A stretch of 16,358 nt of DNA, taken from the NCBI GenBank assembly GCA_021772735.1, contig JAJFLK010000185.1:1-16358 (forward strand), in the 5' to 3' direction. The stretch's first letter is position 1; every line of letters starts with the position of its first letter. The notes below the pieces were generated by a model. That model saw only the letters and a program-made list of their open reading frames with translations. It did not search any database and was not told the DNA's origin. The DNA is from Candidatus Sumerlaeota bacterium (GTDB taxonomy: Bacteria > Sumerlaeota > Sumerlaeia > MVZB01 > JAJFLK01). A program made the translations under genes and the position numbers. Below, piece by piece: positions 15,481 through 16,358 of this stretch.

Positions 15481-16358
15481 GTGATTTCCCTAGCTCAAGT
15501 AAAGACACTTCTCGTTGGCTATATGCGATTCGTTGCACCTAGCAATCCTACCGCCATAATGCTAGGGGATGACGAATTACCTCAGTACTCATGCGCACAG
15601 TGGGGCGGACCGCCTATATGCAAAGCGGCTAAAAGCTATCCCGTTACGCGCGCCCATTGTTTAAGATTTTACCGTGAAATGCCCATTGGTTCAGGAACTG
15701 CTGTCTGCCCTTTCGGCATGCAGTTAGACTTTCAGTGTTCCGATAAGGCGCAGCGAGTCGTCCGCTCATTAGTCCAGATCAAGCCAAAGCCTGAAGAGGC
15801 CCGCGAGAAAGTGGATTCATCTCTCGGGAGAAAGCCGAAGAAGGACATCCGAAAGTCTTTCGAAGAGACATGCGCTAAATCATTCGGCCAATTGACCGAA
15901 ACCGATGCCTGCCATATAGATTCGTTTCTTGAGACAATTCTAGCGGGGCGTGTAGCCGCATCCATTCGCACTCTTTCCCATAGTCTGTTGACGCCTGTTC
16001 AAGGGGCGCTAAGCGACGCAACTCGAATTAGGGACGGAGAGCCTGACGCGATCAATCGCCTTGAGAATAACGTTTACGAGATAAGTCGATTGGCCAAGAG
16101 AATCCAACTGCTTCTAAACGAGTCTATTCCACCTACTCGCCAAAACGTAAGGCGGGTGGTTGTCCATGATACAGTCAATGGCATAATAGGACGGTTAACA
16201 TCCTTGGCAGAAAAGAGACGCGTCAAGATTCGGCAAAACTACAACAGCGATAATGTTATTCATGCTGTTCCCGATCAATTTGAGATGGCACTTTCATGCG
16301 TATTGGAGAACGCCGTTAAATACTCATTTTCCGGAGTGTCCGGGGCAATGAGAGAGGT
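15481..16358 (+). CDS. histidine kinase with Cys-rich N-terminal domain (partial, runs off window)
   Basis: The frame is open from GTG 15481 through the window edge (292 full codons). An in-frame ATG at codon 15 (15523) is an alternative start. The N-terminal 100 residues hold five cysteines (38, 47, 60, 76, 86) in a C-x8-C-x12-C-x15-C pattern, with WGGPPIC, HC and CPFG motifs, a sensor-like domain I cannot name. Residues about 150-215 form a dimerisation/phosphoacceptor region with H-box LSH167SLLTP. Residues about 220 onward start an ATPase domain with N-box LENAVKYS (N277). No membrane segment or signal peptide is visible, so it should be cytoplasmic. It is the likely partner of the response regulator 7 bp upstream. 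Confidence 0.85.
   Translation, partial: MISLAQVKTLLVGYMRFVAPSNPTAIMLGDDELPQYSCAQWGGPPICKAAKSYPVTRAHCLRFYREMPIGSGTAVCPFGMQLDFQCSDKAQRVVRSLVQIKPKPEEAREKVDSSLGRKPKKDIRKSFEETCAKSFGQLTETDACHIDSFLETILAGRVAASIRTLSHSLLTPVQGALSDATRIRDGEPDAINRLENNVYEISRLAKRIQLLLNESIPPTRQNVRRVVVHDTVNGIIGRLTSLAEKRRVKIRQNYNSDNVIHAVPDQFEMALSCVLENAVKYSFSGVSGAMRE

Noticed and set aside
15732..15971. 79-codon open frame antisense to the histidine kinase
   Set aside because: Lies opposite a frame with kinase motifs downstream and has no recognisable features.

Overview
The window is 16.4 kb of GC-rich DNA from a Gram-negative, LPS-making bacterium. Evidence for this is an lpxA-type lipid A gene, a family 9 heptosyltransferase-type glycosyltransferase and two lipoproteins with lipoboxes. 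Gene style (paired CNNM/CorC membrane proteins, a DUF255 thioredoxin-fold protein, MeaB, palindromic repeats with a GCTTTAGC core) would fit Planctomycetota or a deltaproteobacterial-type lineage, but nothing here fixes the taxon. Genes lie on both strands in short units.

Layout. 1-96: 3' scrap of a DDE transposase. 383-937: small lipoprotein (+). 1004-3166: DUF255/thioredoxin-domain protein (-). A promoter-bearing gap of about 190 bp separates this from a divergent exported DJ-1/PfpI protein (3358-4122, +) and a GT9 glycosyltransferase (4205-5302, +). 5341-6285: lipoprotein-type alpha/beta hydrolase (-). 6334-6912: unrecognised Arg-rich protein (-). 7168-10025: two paralogous CNNM/CorC-family membrane proteins (-), coupled by an ATGA overlap. 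10026-10445: divergent regulatory gap. 10446-11294: lpxA (+). 11295-11757: an unusually long convergent gap holding five near-consensus DnaA boxes around an AT-rich stretch, a candidate replication origin. 11758-12435: TPR-type protein (-). 12436-12696: MITE/REP-like inverted repeat with a tandem duplication. 12697-13680: meaB (-). 14018-14255: eight-hairpin palindrome cluster. 14246-14574: DUF6364-type antitoxin (-) with what looks like a collapsed toxin gene. 14622-16358: a visibly less GC-rich block with a possible 54-aa ORF, a response regulator with an unusual helical output region, and a histidine kinase with a Cys-rich N-terminus that is cut by the window edge.

Most of the window is ordinary chromosomal housekeeping: envelope biogenesis, divalent-cation transport and B12-enzyme chaperoning. 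The three parts most worth a second look are the candidate oriC (11430-11731), the atypical two-component block at the right edge with its base-composition shift, and the eroded toxin-antitoxin locus beside the inverted palindrome cluster. No rRNA, convincing tRNA or CRISPR array was seen.
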